Origin: Leptospira sp.
GTDB taxonomy: Bacteria > Spirochaetota > Leptospiria > Leptospirales > Leptospiraceae
Direction of reading: 5' to 3'
Assembly: GCA_002786225.1 (NCBI GenBank)
Contig: PEQN01000009.1
Coordinates: 1-64,000, forward strand
DNA: 64,000 bases
In this document: positions 1 through 7,558 of the stretch, piece by piece
How positions within the stretch are numbered: the first letter of the stretch is position 1
How the letters are laid out: the number at the start of each line of letters is the position of its first letter
Notes under the pieces: model-generated
The model's database searches: none
Seen by the model: the letters and a program-made list of their open reading frames with translations, nothing else
What the model was told of the DNA's origin: nothing
Program-made: the position numbers and the translations under genes

Positions 1-36
1 AATGCTGGAGCGGCTTATGTCTTTATTAGAAAATAA
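1..36 (+). CDS. C-terminal end of an FG-GAP-like repeat protein (partial)
   Basis: The first frame is open from the left edge to a TAA at 34-36 and reads NAGAAYVFIRK. The pattern GAAYVF is typical of the last strand of FG-GAP/integrin-like propeller blades, which are common in large surface proteins of Leptospira. Only eleven residues are visible, so the family call rests on one short motif and the gene lies almost wholly outside the window. Confidence 0.35.
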   Translation, partial: NAGAAYVFIRK

Positions 37-209
37 ATATTTAACAAGATGTTTGTGTTTCAATAGAAAGAGATAAATTTGTGGTTTCTTTATTGGGACA
101 ATAACTCTTACGTTTAAGGCTATTTTCTTTATAAACTAAAGCAATCTGATTATTTTTTTGTATAAAAGTACATCATTATTAACTTTTAGCCTCCATAAAT
201 CAAATTAAT

Positions 210-236
210 TTGACAAAATATATGTGTATATATTAT
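210..236 (+). promoter_or_regulatory. Candidate sigma70-type promoter for the gene at 323
   Basis: A perfect TTGACA (210-215) is followed after 15 bases by TATTAT (231-236). A second TTGACA at 263-268 has no good -10 at the usual spacing. The stretch from 37 to 322 holds no gene that I can see and is very AT-rich, so a chance match is possible. Confidence 0.3.
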
Positions 237-322
237 TCATAAATGAACTAACTTTACTTCGATTGACAGAATAAAATCGAATTATACAAGTTATACTAAT
301 TTATTTTTTATAGTTTAATTTA

Positions 323-796
323 ATGAAGATTGAATTTTCTCGAAAAGCAATATTACTCTTTGCAACTCTTATAATTGTAGTTCTTGCATCATCCTTCTTC
401 TTTTATGAGAGAGAAAAATCCTTTCAAAATCAAATTTTATACCAAATAGAAGAGAATAAAAACTTTGGCAAAGGAAAATCCAAAGATTATTACAAAGATG
501 TTGCAATTAAAAATACTTTAAAAAAAAGAGAAACTGAAATTCAAAAATGTTATAAAGATTTACTTCTCAGAAAGCCAACTCCTACTGATTCTTTTTTAGA
601 ATTGGATTGGACTGTTCAAGAAAATGGGACTACTTCTGGTGTAGAAATTATTCAAACAAATATGAACGATGAATTTTTCTTGGACTGCGTTGTTAATATT
701 CTAAATAAAATTAAATTTCCACCTCCGCCACGAGGAATGCCAGAATACGTATACCATAAGTATTTGTTTAAAAATTTGGATGACAAAAAGAAATAA
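323..796 (+). CDS. Membrane-anchored AgmX/PglI-type (TonB-like) C-terminal domain protein
   Basis: The protein has 157 residues. One hydrophobic segment (about residues 9-28) should anchor it in the inner membrane with the rest in the periplasm. From about residue 70 it has the layout of the AgmX/PglI or TonB-like C-terminal module: a helix with a conserved Cys (IQKCYKDLL), strands of the type LELDWTVQENGTTSGVEI, a second Cys in FLDCVVNIL and a proline-rich strand before the end (KFPPPPRG). The two cysteines sit where this family often has a disulfide pair. Such proteins are frequent and mostly uncharacterised in Leptospira. It appears to be a single gene; the next gene lies convergent 31 bases away. 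The family call is by pattern only. Confidence 0.6.
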   Translation: MKIEFSRKAILLFATLIIVVLASSFFFYEREKSFQNQILYQIEENKNFGKGKSKDYYKDVAIKNTLKKRETEIQKCYKDLLLRKPTPTDSFLELDWTVQENGTTSGVEIIQTNMNDEFFLDCVVNILNKIKFPPPPRGMPEYVYHKYLFKNLDDKKK

Positions 797-827
797 ATAA
801 GTTATCACTAAGATAAATAATTTGGAC

Positions 828-1799
828 TCAATATTGAAAAGAATAACCAAAATTTGCTTTAGGTTCAAATCTTTTTTCTAGATCTAGTGTCATGGGAAGG
901 GCATCCAAAGTATCCATACTAGTTTTTATAAAAAAATTATCCTTCCTCCCATCTAATTTATCGAAAGAAGCAAATTTTAGAATTGGTTTTGGATAAAATA
1001 AGTATGCATCGAGAATATTCCAAAGGTATATGAGTACTGTGATTCCTCCAGCATATTGAAGATTCCTATAGTGTTTTTCAATAGAATCTCTTTGACCGTT
1101 AAATGGAGATAATTCACTAGCTACTAAGGCTGAAGCAGAGTTTATTGATGGGGAATTTATTGAACCATCTCCTATGATAGCACGATAATAACCAGCTTGA
1201 TTATAAGGATTATTTAAATTATCATAATCTCTTTTAGAATTTATATAGATTCTATTCTGTTCATAAGTCAAAAATATACCCAAGGCTATAAGTGATGGAT
1301 AAATGTAAGCCTCCAATTTTCGATCTTGCCTGTATTGACCCCAACCTGGTAGTACTGCGGATCTCCAAACCGACCCTAATTGAGTTATTTCTTCTTCTTC
1401 CGCATTGTCTTCCCGATCTTCAAGCTCACTTCCTAACGGGTATTTATCTTTCTCTTTAGAATCTTTTCCTAAGTATGGGGTATCTTCTATTTTGATTTGA
1501 TTCTTTTCTTTCTCGGATATTGAGTTCAATTTAGCTTCTTCAGCTTTCCGTAATTTTTCTTCTTCAATTTTTGTAATGTTATCTCTATATATAACTTTTA
1601 AAATTTGATTTTTGGAAATAGTAGCAATACTTCCATCTTCTTTTTTAATTTTGATTTGTTTTTGGTTCTGCTCAACAATTTTACCTTGGATCGAACCACC
1701 TTTTTTCAAAAGGATATTCTCAGCTGACATAGAACTAGTTAAGAAAAGTAAACTAAATAGAAGGGAAAAATAAAAAAAAGTTTTACTATAAAGAATCAT
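828..1799 (-). CDS. Exported DUF5683-like membrane protein
   Basis: This 323-residue protein starts with a signal-like hydrophobic segment (about 8-25, ending at SMSA). Next comes a small beta module (about 27-75) with the pattern LLKKGGSIQGKIVEQ, which resembles an LSm/SH3-like fold. A charged, Glu/Lys-rich linker (about 78-135) follows. The motif SAVLPGWGQYRQ near residue 150 is the hallmark of DUF5683-type proteins and leads into membrane segments (about 165-180 and 250-268). The last 50 residues match nothing that I recognise. The architecture is common in leptospiral envelope proteins of unknown role. I infer an inner-membrane or periplasmic location. The gene stands alone and is convergent with the gene at 323. 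Confidence 0.6.
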   Translation of the reverse strand: MILYSKTFFYFSLLFSLLFLTSSMSAENILLKKGGSIQGKIVEQNQKQIKIKKEDGSIATISKNQILKVIYRDNITKIEEEKLRKAEEAKLNSISEKEKNQIKIEDTPYLGKDSKEKDKYPLGSELEDREDNAEEEEITQLGSVWRSAVLPGWGQYRQDRKLEAYIYPSLIALGIFLTYEQNRIYINSKRDYDNLNNPYNQAGYYRAIIGDGSINSPSINSASALVASELSPFNGQRDSIEKHYRNLQYAGGITVLIYLWNILDAYLFYPKPILKFASFDKLDGRKDNFFIKTSMDTLDALPMTLDLEKRFEPKANFGYSFQY

Positions 1800-2167
1800 A
1801 GGTACCTTGCTTCTAAAATTTTAATAGAACATAGAAAAGTTTCAATAAAACAAATAATATTTTGAAATTATACATGTATACTATTTTAAGAAATTTAGTA
1901 TAACAAATTTATTTTTGGTATATATAATTAGCCCTAAAAATTAAAAAAATATACCCTAGAGTAAACTTTTTATATTTTCACTCCTAACAAAATAAAACGA
2001 TTCTTAAATATAGATCTTTTTGCTTTAAAATAGAAGGTAAGTTAGTAAGTCGAGCATTCATCAGTAATTAAAATATTGCAAAATGATGGTAAATTAGATT
2101 CATATTGATTTACATTAGAGATAAATCTAAAATAATACCATTAAATAAACAAGGAGTTTAACCTGAA
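1800..2167. other. Intergenic region between divergent genes
   Basis: This AT-rich stretch separates the divergent genes at 1799 and 2168 and has no convincing reading frame. It contains a perfect 12-base palindrome, TATACATGTATA, at 1869-1880, about 70 bases upstream of the minus-strand gene. It also carries the ribosome binding site AAGGAG just before the plus-strand gene. I could not settle on a promoter. Confidence 0.4.
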
Positions 2168-2563
2168 ATGAATAATATCCAAACAATACAGAAAATGTAT
2201 GAATTATTTTCTATCAAAGATTTCAATGCAATTCGTACTTTATTTGATGAGAAAATAAATTGGAATCAAATGAAAGGCTTTCCTGGAGGTGGACAATATA
2301 TCGGTTCAGATGATGTTTTTGAAAAAGTATTTGATGCTTTCAATCAAAACTGGAATAGTTGGAAAGCATTTATAACTCGATTTATTGATAGTGGTGATGG
2401 AGCCTTTGTCATTGGATATTATGAAGGAACTTATAAAGCTACTGGAAGATCCATGAGAGCTGAATTCGCATGTGAATATAAAGTCATAAATGGAAAAATT
2501 ACCGAATTCAACCAATACACTGATACCTTCCTTATCGCGGAAGCAATGGGTCTGACAAAATAA
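2168..2563 (+). CDS. SnoaL/NTF2-like small protein
   Basis: The 131-residue protein fits the NTF2-like (SnoaL) cone fold in length and pattern. An N-terminal helix pair (IQKMYELFSIKDFNAIRTLF) is followed by the loop GFPGGGQYIGSDDVF, strands such as GDGAFVIGYYEGTY and a terminal strand ITEFNQYTDTFLIAEAMG. The family includes isomerases, cyclases and binding proteins, so no substrate can be given. An AAGGAG box about a dozen bases before the ATG supports the start. It is first in a run of three small plus-strand genes with a NIPSNAP and a VOC protein. All three are folds typical of small-molecule metabolism or antibiotic/xenobiotic handling, but nothing ties them to one pathway. Confidence 0.75.
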   Translation: MNNIQTIQKMYELFSIKDFNAIRTLFDEKINWNQMKGFPGGGQYIGSDDVFEKVFDAFNQNWNSWKAFITRFIDSGDGAFVIGYYEGTYKATGRSMRAEFACEYKVINGKITEFNQYTDTFLIAEAMGLTK

Positions 2564-2631
2564 AGTTCTTTGTGAACTTATCATAAGAGAATGAAAAGAA
2601 TAAATATTAATATTAAATAAAGGAAGCTAAT

Positions 2632-2940
2632 ATGGTCACTTGCTATTTAAAATATATTATAGATACATTCAAAATAGATGAATTTGAACACTATGCAAAA
2701 CTATGGATACCTTTGGTGGAAAAATTTGGCGGAATCCATCATGGATACTTTATGCCACATGAAGGAGCAAATAATATCGCACTCGCATTATTTTCATTTC
2801 CAACTTTAAGTTTATATGAAGAATACAGAAATAAAATAAAAATTGATTCAGATTGTCAAGCTGCGATTAAATATTATGAAGATACAAAATGTTTTTTGAG
2901 TTTTGAAAGAAGCTTCATGAGACCAATTTTTAAAGATTGA
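2632..2940 (+). CDS. NIPSNAP-family protein
   Basis: This 102-residue protein resembles the single-domain NIPSNAP family (dimeric alpha/beta ferredoxin-like fold). It has the patterns YIIDTFKIDEFEHYAKLW, a GGIHHGYFMPHEG turn and SFPTLSLYEEYRNK, a typical order for this family. A purine-rich AAGGAAG box precedes the ATG. Bacterial NIPSNAP proteins are mostly uncharacterised. The gene sits 68 bases after the NTF2-like gene and 21 bases before the VOC-type gene, so co-transcription is plausible. Confidence 0.75.
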   Translation: MVTCYLKYIIDTFKIDEFEHYAKLWIPLVEKFGGIHHGYFMPHEGANNIALALFSFPTLSLYEEYRNKIKIDSDCQAAIKYYEDTKCFLSFERSFMRPIFKD

Positions 2941-2961
2941 AATAATTACAGTTTTACCAAT

Positions 2962-3420
2962 ATGAATAAATTTAAATTTACATTCAATTTTTTAGTATTT
3001 GGAATTTTGATTGTAACTCTTCTTTCATGTGACAAAAACGCCAACAATTCAAATGAATTAGTAGGGACAGTAGATATAACTCATCAATCAAATCCAGTTA
3101 TTTATTTTGAAATTCCAGTTGTAAATATGGAAAGAGCTATACGATTTTACAAAGCTGTCTTTGATTTCACCTTTGAACAATCGAAAATCGATGGTTACGA
3201 TATGGCACTGTTTCCATTTAAGAAAGAAAATTCAGGAATTTCAGGTGCACTAGCCAAAGGGAATGTCTATCAACCAAGTCTGCAAGGAGTGATAGTGTAT
3301 TTTTCTACACATAACATCGACAAAACATTTAATTTAGCATTAAAACATGGTGGCAAAATTTTATATCCTAAAACTTCTAATGGAGATTCAGGTATTGTTG
3401 CTGAAATCCAAGATAGTTAA
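2962..3420 (+). CDS. VOC (glyoxalase-fold) lipoprotein, cut short by an in-frame stop
   Basis: The first 23 residues form a lipoprotein signal with a lipobox-like LLSC. A VOC domain follows from about residue 45: YFEIPVVNMERAIRFYKAVF is the classic first beta-alpha unit, and SGISGALAKG and VYFSTHNIDKTFNLALKHGG are later parts of the fold. The frame ends at TAA (3418-3420) just after DS. Past that stop the same frame reads GNRIGLYQSSINP before TGA at 3460-3462, which matches the usual DxEGNRIxL ending of VOC domains. A single base change in a Glu codon (GAA to TAA) would explain this. The shortened protein lacks the last core strand. It may be a recent pseudogene, a sequencing error, or a tolerated truncation. 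Confidence 0.65.
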   Translation: MNKFKFTFNFLVFGILIVTLLSCDKNANNSNELVGTVDITHQSNPVIYFEIPVVNMERAIRFYKAVFDFTFEQSKIDGYDMALFPFKKENSGISGALAKGNVYQPSLQGVIVYFSTHNIDKTFNLALKHGGKILYPKTSNGDSGIVAEIQDS

Positions 3421-3455
3421 GGCAATAGAATTGGCTTATACCAATCAAGCATAAA

Positions 3456-3479
3456 CCCTTGAGTTATTAGGCCCAAGGG
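3456..3479 (+). terminator. Weak hairpin after the VOC gene
   Basis: CCCTTG (3456-3461) can pair with CAAGGG (3474-3479) across a 12-base loop. There is only a short T-run after it. It could end transcription of the three-gene run at 2168-3462, but the stem is short. Confidence 0.3.
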
Positions 3480-3634
3480 ATTTGATAAATAGAATTTAGA
3501 TTTCGTTTTGTTTACTTATATGTAAGGGTATGGAAAATACTGTAGCAAATTTTGCTTTTTCTTTTTTATTTTGAAATTCTTTGATTTCAGGTCGCCAAAC
3601 TACCTTTAGGATGGGAACCTCCGTCTCGCCAAAT

Positions 3635-4306
3635 TTATCCTTCACCTTTTGGAACCAAGATGGATTGAACCGATTCATTTCCTTTAAGATTTATTCTCTC
3701 TTTGATCTTTTTCTTAATTCGACTTAATGATATAGGAGTAATGCCAAGATAAGATGCAATTAGTATTTGACTTAGTTCTGTTTCAACTCCTGTCCATTCA
3801 TGAATTAATTTCTTGTATCTCTCCTCAGCTGAAAGTGTAAGAAGTTCATACTCTCTTCTTGCCTTTATTATGAATAATTTTTCTGCAAGCATGCGCCCTA
3901 ATCTTTGCCAATGAATATTTTTATCAAAATAAATTTGCAAATCTTTAAAATTTGCAACTGCTAATTTAGTTGGTTTTAATGCTCTTATATTACATGTAGA
4001 AGGAAGCCCACTTAATAAATCAAAATATGAGCCTGTAAAATCTCCATGTAAACTAAATGACTTAATATACTCGTTTCCGTCTTTAGTTATATAATACTCT
4101 TTTAAGATTCCTTCAACAACAAATCCGAAATTATAAACAGGTTTATTTTCTTTAACAAAAAAATCGCCCATTTCGAGATTTAATATAGAAAAAAAATCTT
4201 CAGGTAACTCTTGCCAAACTTTTTTAGGTATATATGAAAATCTACAAATAGAATTGTAGATTAATTCATTGATAAAATTATCTATACCTTTGTTTTCTCT
4301 TTTCAT
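3635..4306 (-). CDS. Crp/Fnr-family transcriptional regulator
   Basis: The 223-residue protein has the two-part Crp layout. The N-terminal cyclic-nucleotide-binding-like jelly roll spans about residues 35-135 (VYNFGFVVEGILKEYYITKDGNEYIKSF is a beta hairpin of this fold). The C-terminal winged helix ends with ELSQILIASYLGITPISLSRIKKKI, a recognition helix of the usual type. I see no Fnr-type cysteine cluster and no clear cAMP phosphate-binding arginine motif, so the ligand is unknown. Proteins of this kind are abundant in Leptospira and Bacteroidetes. It lies 36 bases downstream of an alpha/beta-hydrolase lipoprotein gene on the same strand, and the two may be an operon. Confidence 0.85.
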   Translation of the reverse strand: MKRENKGIDNFINELIYNSICRFSYIPKKVWQELPEDFFSILNLEMGDFFVKENKPVYNFGFVVEGILKEYYITKDGNEYIKSFSLHGDFTGSYFDLLSGLPSTCNIRALKPTKLAVANFKDLQIYFDKNIHWQRLGRMLAEKLFIIKARREYELLTLSAEERYKKLIHEWTGVETELSQILIASYLGITPISLSRIKKKIKERINLKGNESVQSILVPKGEG

Positions 4307-4342
4307 GCAAAGAATGATTTATGTTAAGTTTAAATGGTCAAT

Positions 4343-5257
4343 CTAAAGATTCTTTTGAATTAAAAAATCAGTCAATAAATTCATAAATTCATCTGGATTC
4401 TCAGCGAAAGGAAGATGTCCAACTTCCATAGTTTTTAATTCAGAGTTCTTTATGAGGTCTTGTAATTCAATACCAAATCTTGGATGAATTACAGGATCTT
4501 TGGATCCCCAAATAATTAAAGTTGGTTGTTTAATTTTTGATACCAATCCTCTTAGATTGTAATTTTCATCTAAGAAGCTTTTCCAAATTGATGAATTTGT
4601 TTGTATTGCTAATTTATTTTCTTTTAATTTTTGAATACGGTGTAAAATTAATTGTGTATACTCATTTTCAACTTTCATATAATAACTGGGAAATTTATTC
4701 CAAATAAAGTACGTAAACCAACGATAAGATTTAAGTGTTATAAAAGCTTTCGAAAACAAATCCAAATCATTCATTCCGCCCGTATCAACTAATATCAAAG
4801 CTTTAACTAATTTAGGATTATCTATTGCTAATTGTAGAGCAGAGTATCCACCTACTGAATTTCCCAAGATAATAGAATTTTTAATTTCCTTGCCTTCCAA
4901 AAATTCCTTTAATAAAGCAGGGAAAGCAGTAGCGGATATTTCCTTTTCATTGGTCCAAATCGAATTTCCATGACCTGGCCAATCTATTGAAATTACACGA
5001 TATCTCTTAATCAACTCTGGCAAAATCGCATCAAAATCTTTATGATCGTGACCAGCAGCATGAAGCAAGACGAGATTAGTTCCTTTTCCTTGAATATAAT
5101 AAGCTATCCTTCCATAAGAAGTTTGAAAATAACCGGTAGGAAGATCTATATTTTCACTCTGATCTATTTGAATCGATGATTGACAAGAAAGGATAAATCC
5201 TATGAATAAAAGTATTATTTTTTTTGTGAATTTCATTCTCAAATTTATTAAATGCAT
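4343..5257 (-). CDS. Alpha/beta-hydrolase lipoprotein
   Basis: This is an alpha/beta hydrolase with a full catalytic triad: the nucleophile elbow GNSVGG, the acid in WGSKDPVIHP and the histidine in VGHLPFAENP. The oxyanion region shows LLHAAGHDHKDF. A lipoprotein signal with lipobox FILSC comes first, which suggests the enzyme is exported and lipid-anchored. The longest frame starts at 5257, but an internal ATG at 5236 (MKFTKKIILLF) gives a cleaner signal peptide and is my preferred start. Substrates of this family range from esters to lactones and cannot be read from sequence. A Crp-type regulator gene follows on the same strand. Confidence 0.8.
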   Translation of the reverse strand: MHLINLRMKFTKKIILLFIGFILSCQSSIQIDQSENIDLPTGYFQTSYGRIAYYIQGKGTNLVLLHAAGHDHKDFDAILPELIKRYRVISIDWPGHGNSIWTNEKEISATAFPALLKEFLEGKEIKNSIILGNSVGGYSALQLAIDNPKLVKALILVDTGGMNDLDLFSKAFITLKSYRWFTYFIWNKFPSYYMKVENEYTQLILHRIQKLKENKLAIQTNSSIWKSFLDENYNLRGLVSKIKQPTLIIWGSKDPVIHPRFGIELQDLIKNSELKTMEVGHLPFAENPDEFMNLLTDFLIQKNL

Positions 5258-5527
5258 CTCGATACAGTCAATCGGAAGAGATGGTATTTATAGAAATAAG
5301 TATTAACATATGATAATAAAGTTTTTTTAATTTACAAATTTATCCTTACCTTTCTGACTAAAAAAGACTCTTTGGATTTCTTAATGATATAAATATACAA
5401 ATGATTAATTTTTTTAATGAAAAATTGAAGTCTATTTTCAAAATTACTAAAAATCTAAAAAGATTGAATACAATTTATAAATTCTCATTTCGATTGATTT
5501 ATAATAGATTGTGTTGATGAGGGATGA

Positions 5528-6277
5528 TTGGTAACAGAAAAGTATATACATGTTGGCGAGCATGAATTATTGTATCTGGGGAGAATCAATGACTTGGCTG
5601 TTCATTCTCATTTAACTTGGACTTTGTGCTTTGCTTTGGATACCAACTTTCAATATAGTTCTTCAGTTGAATCTTTAACAACAAAACAACCTATACTCAT
5701 TCCTCCGAATTTAAAACATAAAATTGAAGCAAAAGGTTCTTTTATGGTTTTTATTTTTTTTGAAAAGTACTCTACTTATGTTAATTGCGATTGGAATAAA
5801 AAAAATGTTATTTTGCAAGACTGGAATGTGTTGAATGATTTGAAGTTTGAACTTTTTAATTTACTTTATTCAAAAAATAAAGCTAATCACAAAATTGGAC
5901 ATCTTCTTCAAAATTTACAAATACCTATACAAAGGAAAAAAAATATCGACTTAAGAATATCCAAAGTTTTAAAACTAATTGCCCTGAATGATTTGGAAAA
6001 AGAGAGTTCTCTTAAAGAATTGGCTAATTCTGTAAGCTTATCTGAATCAAGATTGAGTCATTTATTCAAACAAGAAATGGGTCTGCCTATTTCATCTTAC
6101 AAGATTTGGATGAAAATTAAAAAACTTTCCATTTCACTTAAAAAAAATAAAAACTTAACTTTCGCTGCTCAAGAGTCTGGTTTCTTTGACTCATCTCACT
6201 TAAATAGAGTTTTTAAAAGTTATTTTGGAATAAATCCTAAGAATATTTTTACAAATTCAATCATCCACTGGATTTGA
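5528..6277 (+). CDS. AraC-family transcriptional regulator
   Basis: The 249-residue protein has an N-terminal cupin-like half, with HSHLTWTLCFALDT and PNLKHKIEAKG as typical strands. A C-terminal AraC DNA-binding domain covers about residues 140-240 with two helix-turn-helix units, SLKELANSVSLSESRLSHLF and TFAAQESGFFDSSHLNRVF, then GINPKNIF. The start is TTG with a GAGGG box four bases upstream; no ATG is available nearby in frame. The small membrane-protein gene that begins 67 bases after it is a likely target or operon partner. The inducer is unknown. Confidence 0.88.
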   Translation: MVTEKYIHVGEHELLYLGRINDLAVHSHLTWTLCFALDTNFQYSSSVESLTTKQPILIPPNLKHKIEAKGSFMVFIFFEKYSTYVNCDWNKKNVILQDWNVLNDLKFELFNLLYSKNKANHKIGHLLQNLQIPIQRKKNIDLRISKVLKLIALNDLEKESSLKELANSVSLSESRLSHLFKQEMGLPISSYKIWMKIKKLSISLKKNKNLTFAAQESGFFDSSHLNRVFKSYFGINPKNIFTNSIIHWI

Positions 6278-6344
6278 AAAAATATTTCTTCATTTATTAT
6301 TTTTTTAATTCAATAGCTGATTTATACAATTAATATTTCACTTA

Positions 6345-6749
6345 ATGAATTATTATCTAATTATGAAACTTATAATTTCTATATCTTTAATGATAGTTGC
6401 AATCATTCATATCTTACCTTTATTTGGTGCTCAAGGAAACAACGCATTGAATAAAATGTATGGGCTAGTTATAGAAGAATCTAACCTTAGTATACTTATG
6501 CGGCATCGTGCTATACTGTTTGGAATTGTAGCTATGATTTTGATTTATGCAATCTTTTTTCCAATGTATAGACCCATTGCAATTCTTATTGGATTTGTAA
6601 GCGTAATATCATTTCTCATCCTTGCTTGGAGTGTCGGTGGTATAAATGACCCATTGAAGCGCGTTGTCATCGCTGATCTCATCGCTTTGATTTCTTTAAT
6701 TATAGCAACATCTGCATATCTAATGCAAATATACCAGGATCAACGATAA
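6345..6749 (+). CDS. Four-helix membrane protein (conserved, function unknown)
   Basis: The 134-residue protein has four predicted membrane helices (about 7-26, 52-70, 75-95 and 108-128). The pattern LMRHRAILFG between the first two helices and AWSVGG after the third are conserved in a family found across proteobacteria and spirochaetes. That family is often mislabelled phosphopantetheine adenylyltransferase, and there is no nucleotidyltransferase signature here. A second ATG at residue 7 (6363) is a possible start. It follows an AraC regulator gene and is followed by a strong terminator, so the two probably form one unit. Confidence 0.7.
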   Translation: MNYYLIMKLIISISLMIVAIIHILPLFGAQGNNALNKMYGLVIEESNLSILMRHRAILFGIVAMILIYAIFFPMYRPIAILIGFVSVISFLILAWSVGGINDPLKRVVIADLIALISLIIATSAYLMQIYQDQR

Positions 6750-6894
6750 ATAAAACCTAGAAGATAGAATTCTTTTCAGCTTAGAATATAGTTACTTTTG
6801 AGAAATTATCTAAAAAAGAAAGTTAAAATCTTGAAATAAGTTTTATTGCTAGGTTGGAAGATTATAAAAATTTATTTCACTGATTAATGATTCA

Positions 6895-6922
6895 CCTCAT
6901 AGATTTCTCTATGAGGCTTTTT
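6895..6922 (+). terminator. Rho-independent terminator
   Basis: CCTCATAGA (6895-6903) pairs perfectly with TCTATGAGG (6908-6916) over a TTTC loop, and CTTTTT follows. The T-run is on the plus strand, so it ends the AraC/membrane-protein transcript. The convergent sodB message may also end here. Confidence 0.85.
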
Positions 6923-6942
6923 GTTAGGAAGACAATATTGTC

Positions 6943-7524
6943 TTATTTATTATAGTTTTCTTCAGCAAACTTCCAGTTTACAAGATTCCAAAATGCTTCC
7001 ACATATTTAGGGCGAGCATTTCTATAATCTACATAATATGCATGTTCCCAAACATCTATTGTTAAGATTGCATTCAGACCATCTTTGATTGGGCAACCAG
7101 CATTGCTTGTATTCACAATTTCCAAACTGCCATCAGCTTTTTTTACCAACCAAGTCCAACCAGAACCAAAGTTACCAACCGCAGATGCAGAGAATTTTTC
7201 TTTAAAGGCTGCAAATGATCCAAAGGATTTATTAATAGCTTCCCCTACTTTACCGGTTGGCTCGCCACCTGCATTAGGAGCTAGAGAGTGCCAATAAAAA
7301 GTATGATTCCAAACTTGGGCAGCATTGTTAAAGATACCACCGGAAGATTTTTTAATAATGTCCTCTAAGGATGAATTTTCGAATTCACCACCCTTAATTA
7401 AATTATTTAGATTTGTAACATATGCTTGGTGGTGTTTTCCGTAGTGAAACTCTAAAGTTTCCTCAGAAATAGTTGGTGCCAATGCATTTTTTGCGTAAGG
7501 TAGTTCAGGAAGTTTATGTTCCAT
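6943..7524 (-). CDS. sodB: Superoxide dismutase, Fe type
   Basis: This 193-residue cytoplasmic enzyme converts superoxide to hydrogen peroxide and oxygen. The four metal ligands are visible: His27 (LEFHYGKHH), His74 (VWNHTFYW), Asp157 and His161 ([11 protein letters not shown]). The active-site glutamine in the N-terminal half (Gln70 in NNAAQVWNH) and the GNFGSGW motif favour iron over manganese. The ATG is preceded by GGAG. The gene is last in a minus-strand run that starts with a GH42 gene at 12475; only 34 bases separate it from the oxidoreductase gene upstream. From memory, pathogenic Leptospira lack superoxide dismutase while saprophytes have one, so its presence is a hint about lifestyle. 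Confidence 0.95.
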   Translation of the reverse strand: MEHKLPELPYAKNALAPTISEETLEFHYGKHHQAYVTNLNNLIKGGEFENSSLEDIIKKSSGGIFNNAAQVWNHTFYWHSLAPNAGGEPTGKVGEAINKSFGSFAAFKEKFSASAVGNFGSGWTWLVKKADGSLEIVNTSNAGCPIKDGLNAILTIDVWEHAYYVDYRNARPKYVEAFWNLVNWKFAEENYNK

Positions 7525-7558
7525 TCATTTTCTCCGATTTTAGAATAATTCTAATGAT

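Noticed and set aside
3496..3678. 60-codon minus-strand frame after the Crp-type gene (MNRFNPSWFQKV...)
   Set aside because: It overlaps the end of the regulator gene by 44 bases in another frame, shows no domain, and has no ribosome site. It might be a small gene, but I cannot support it.
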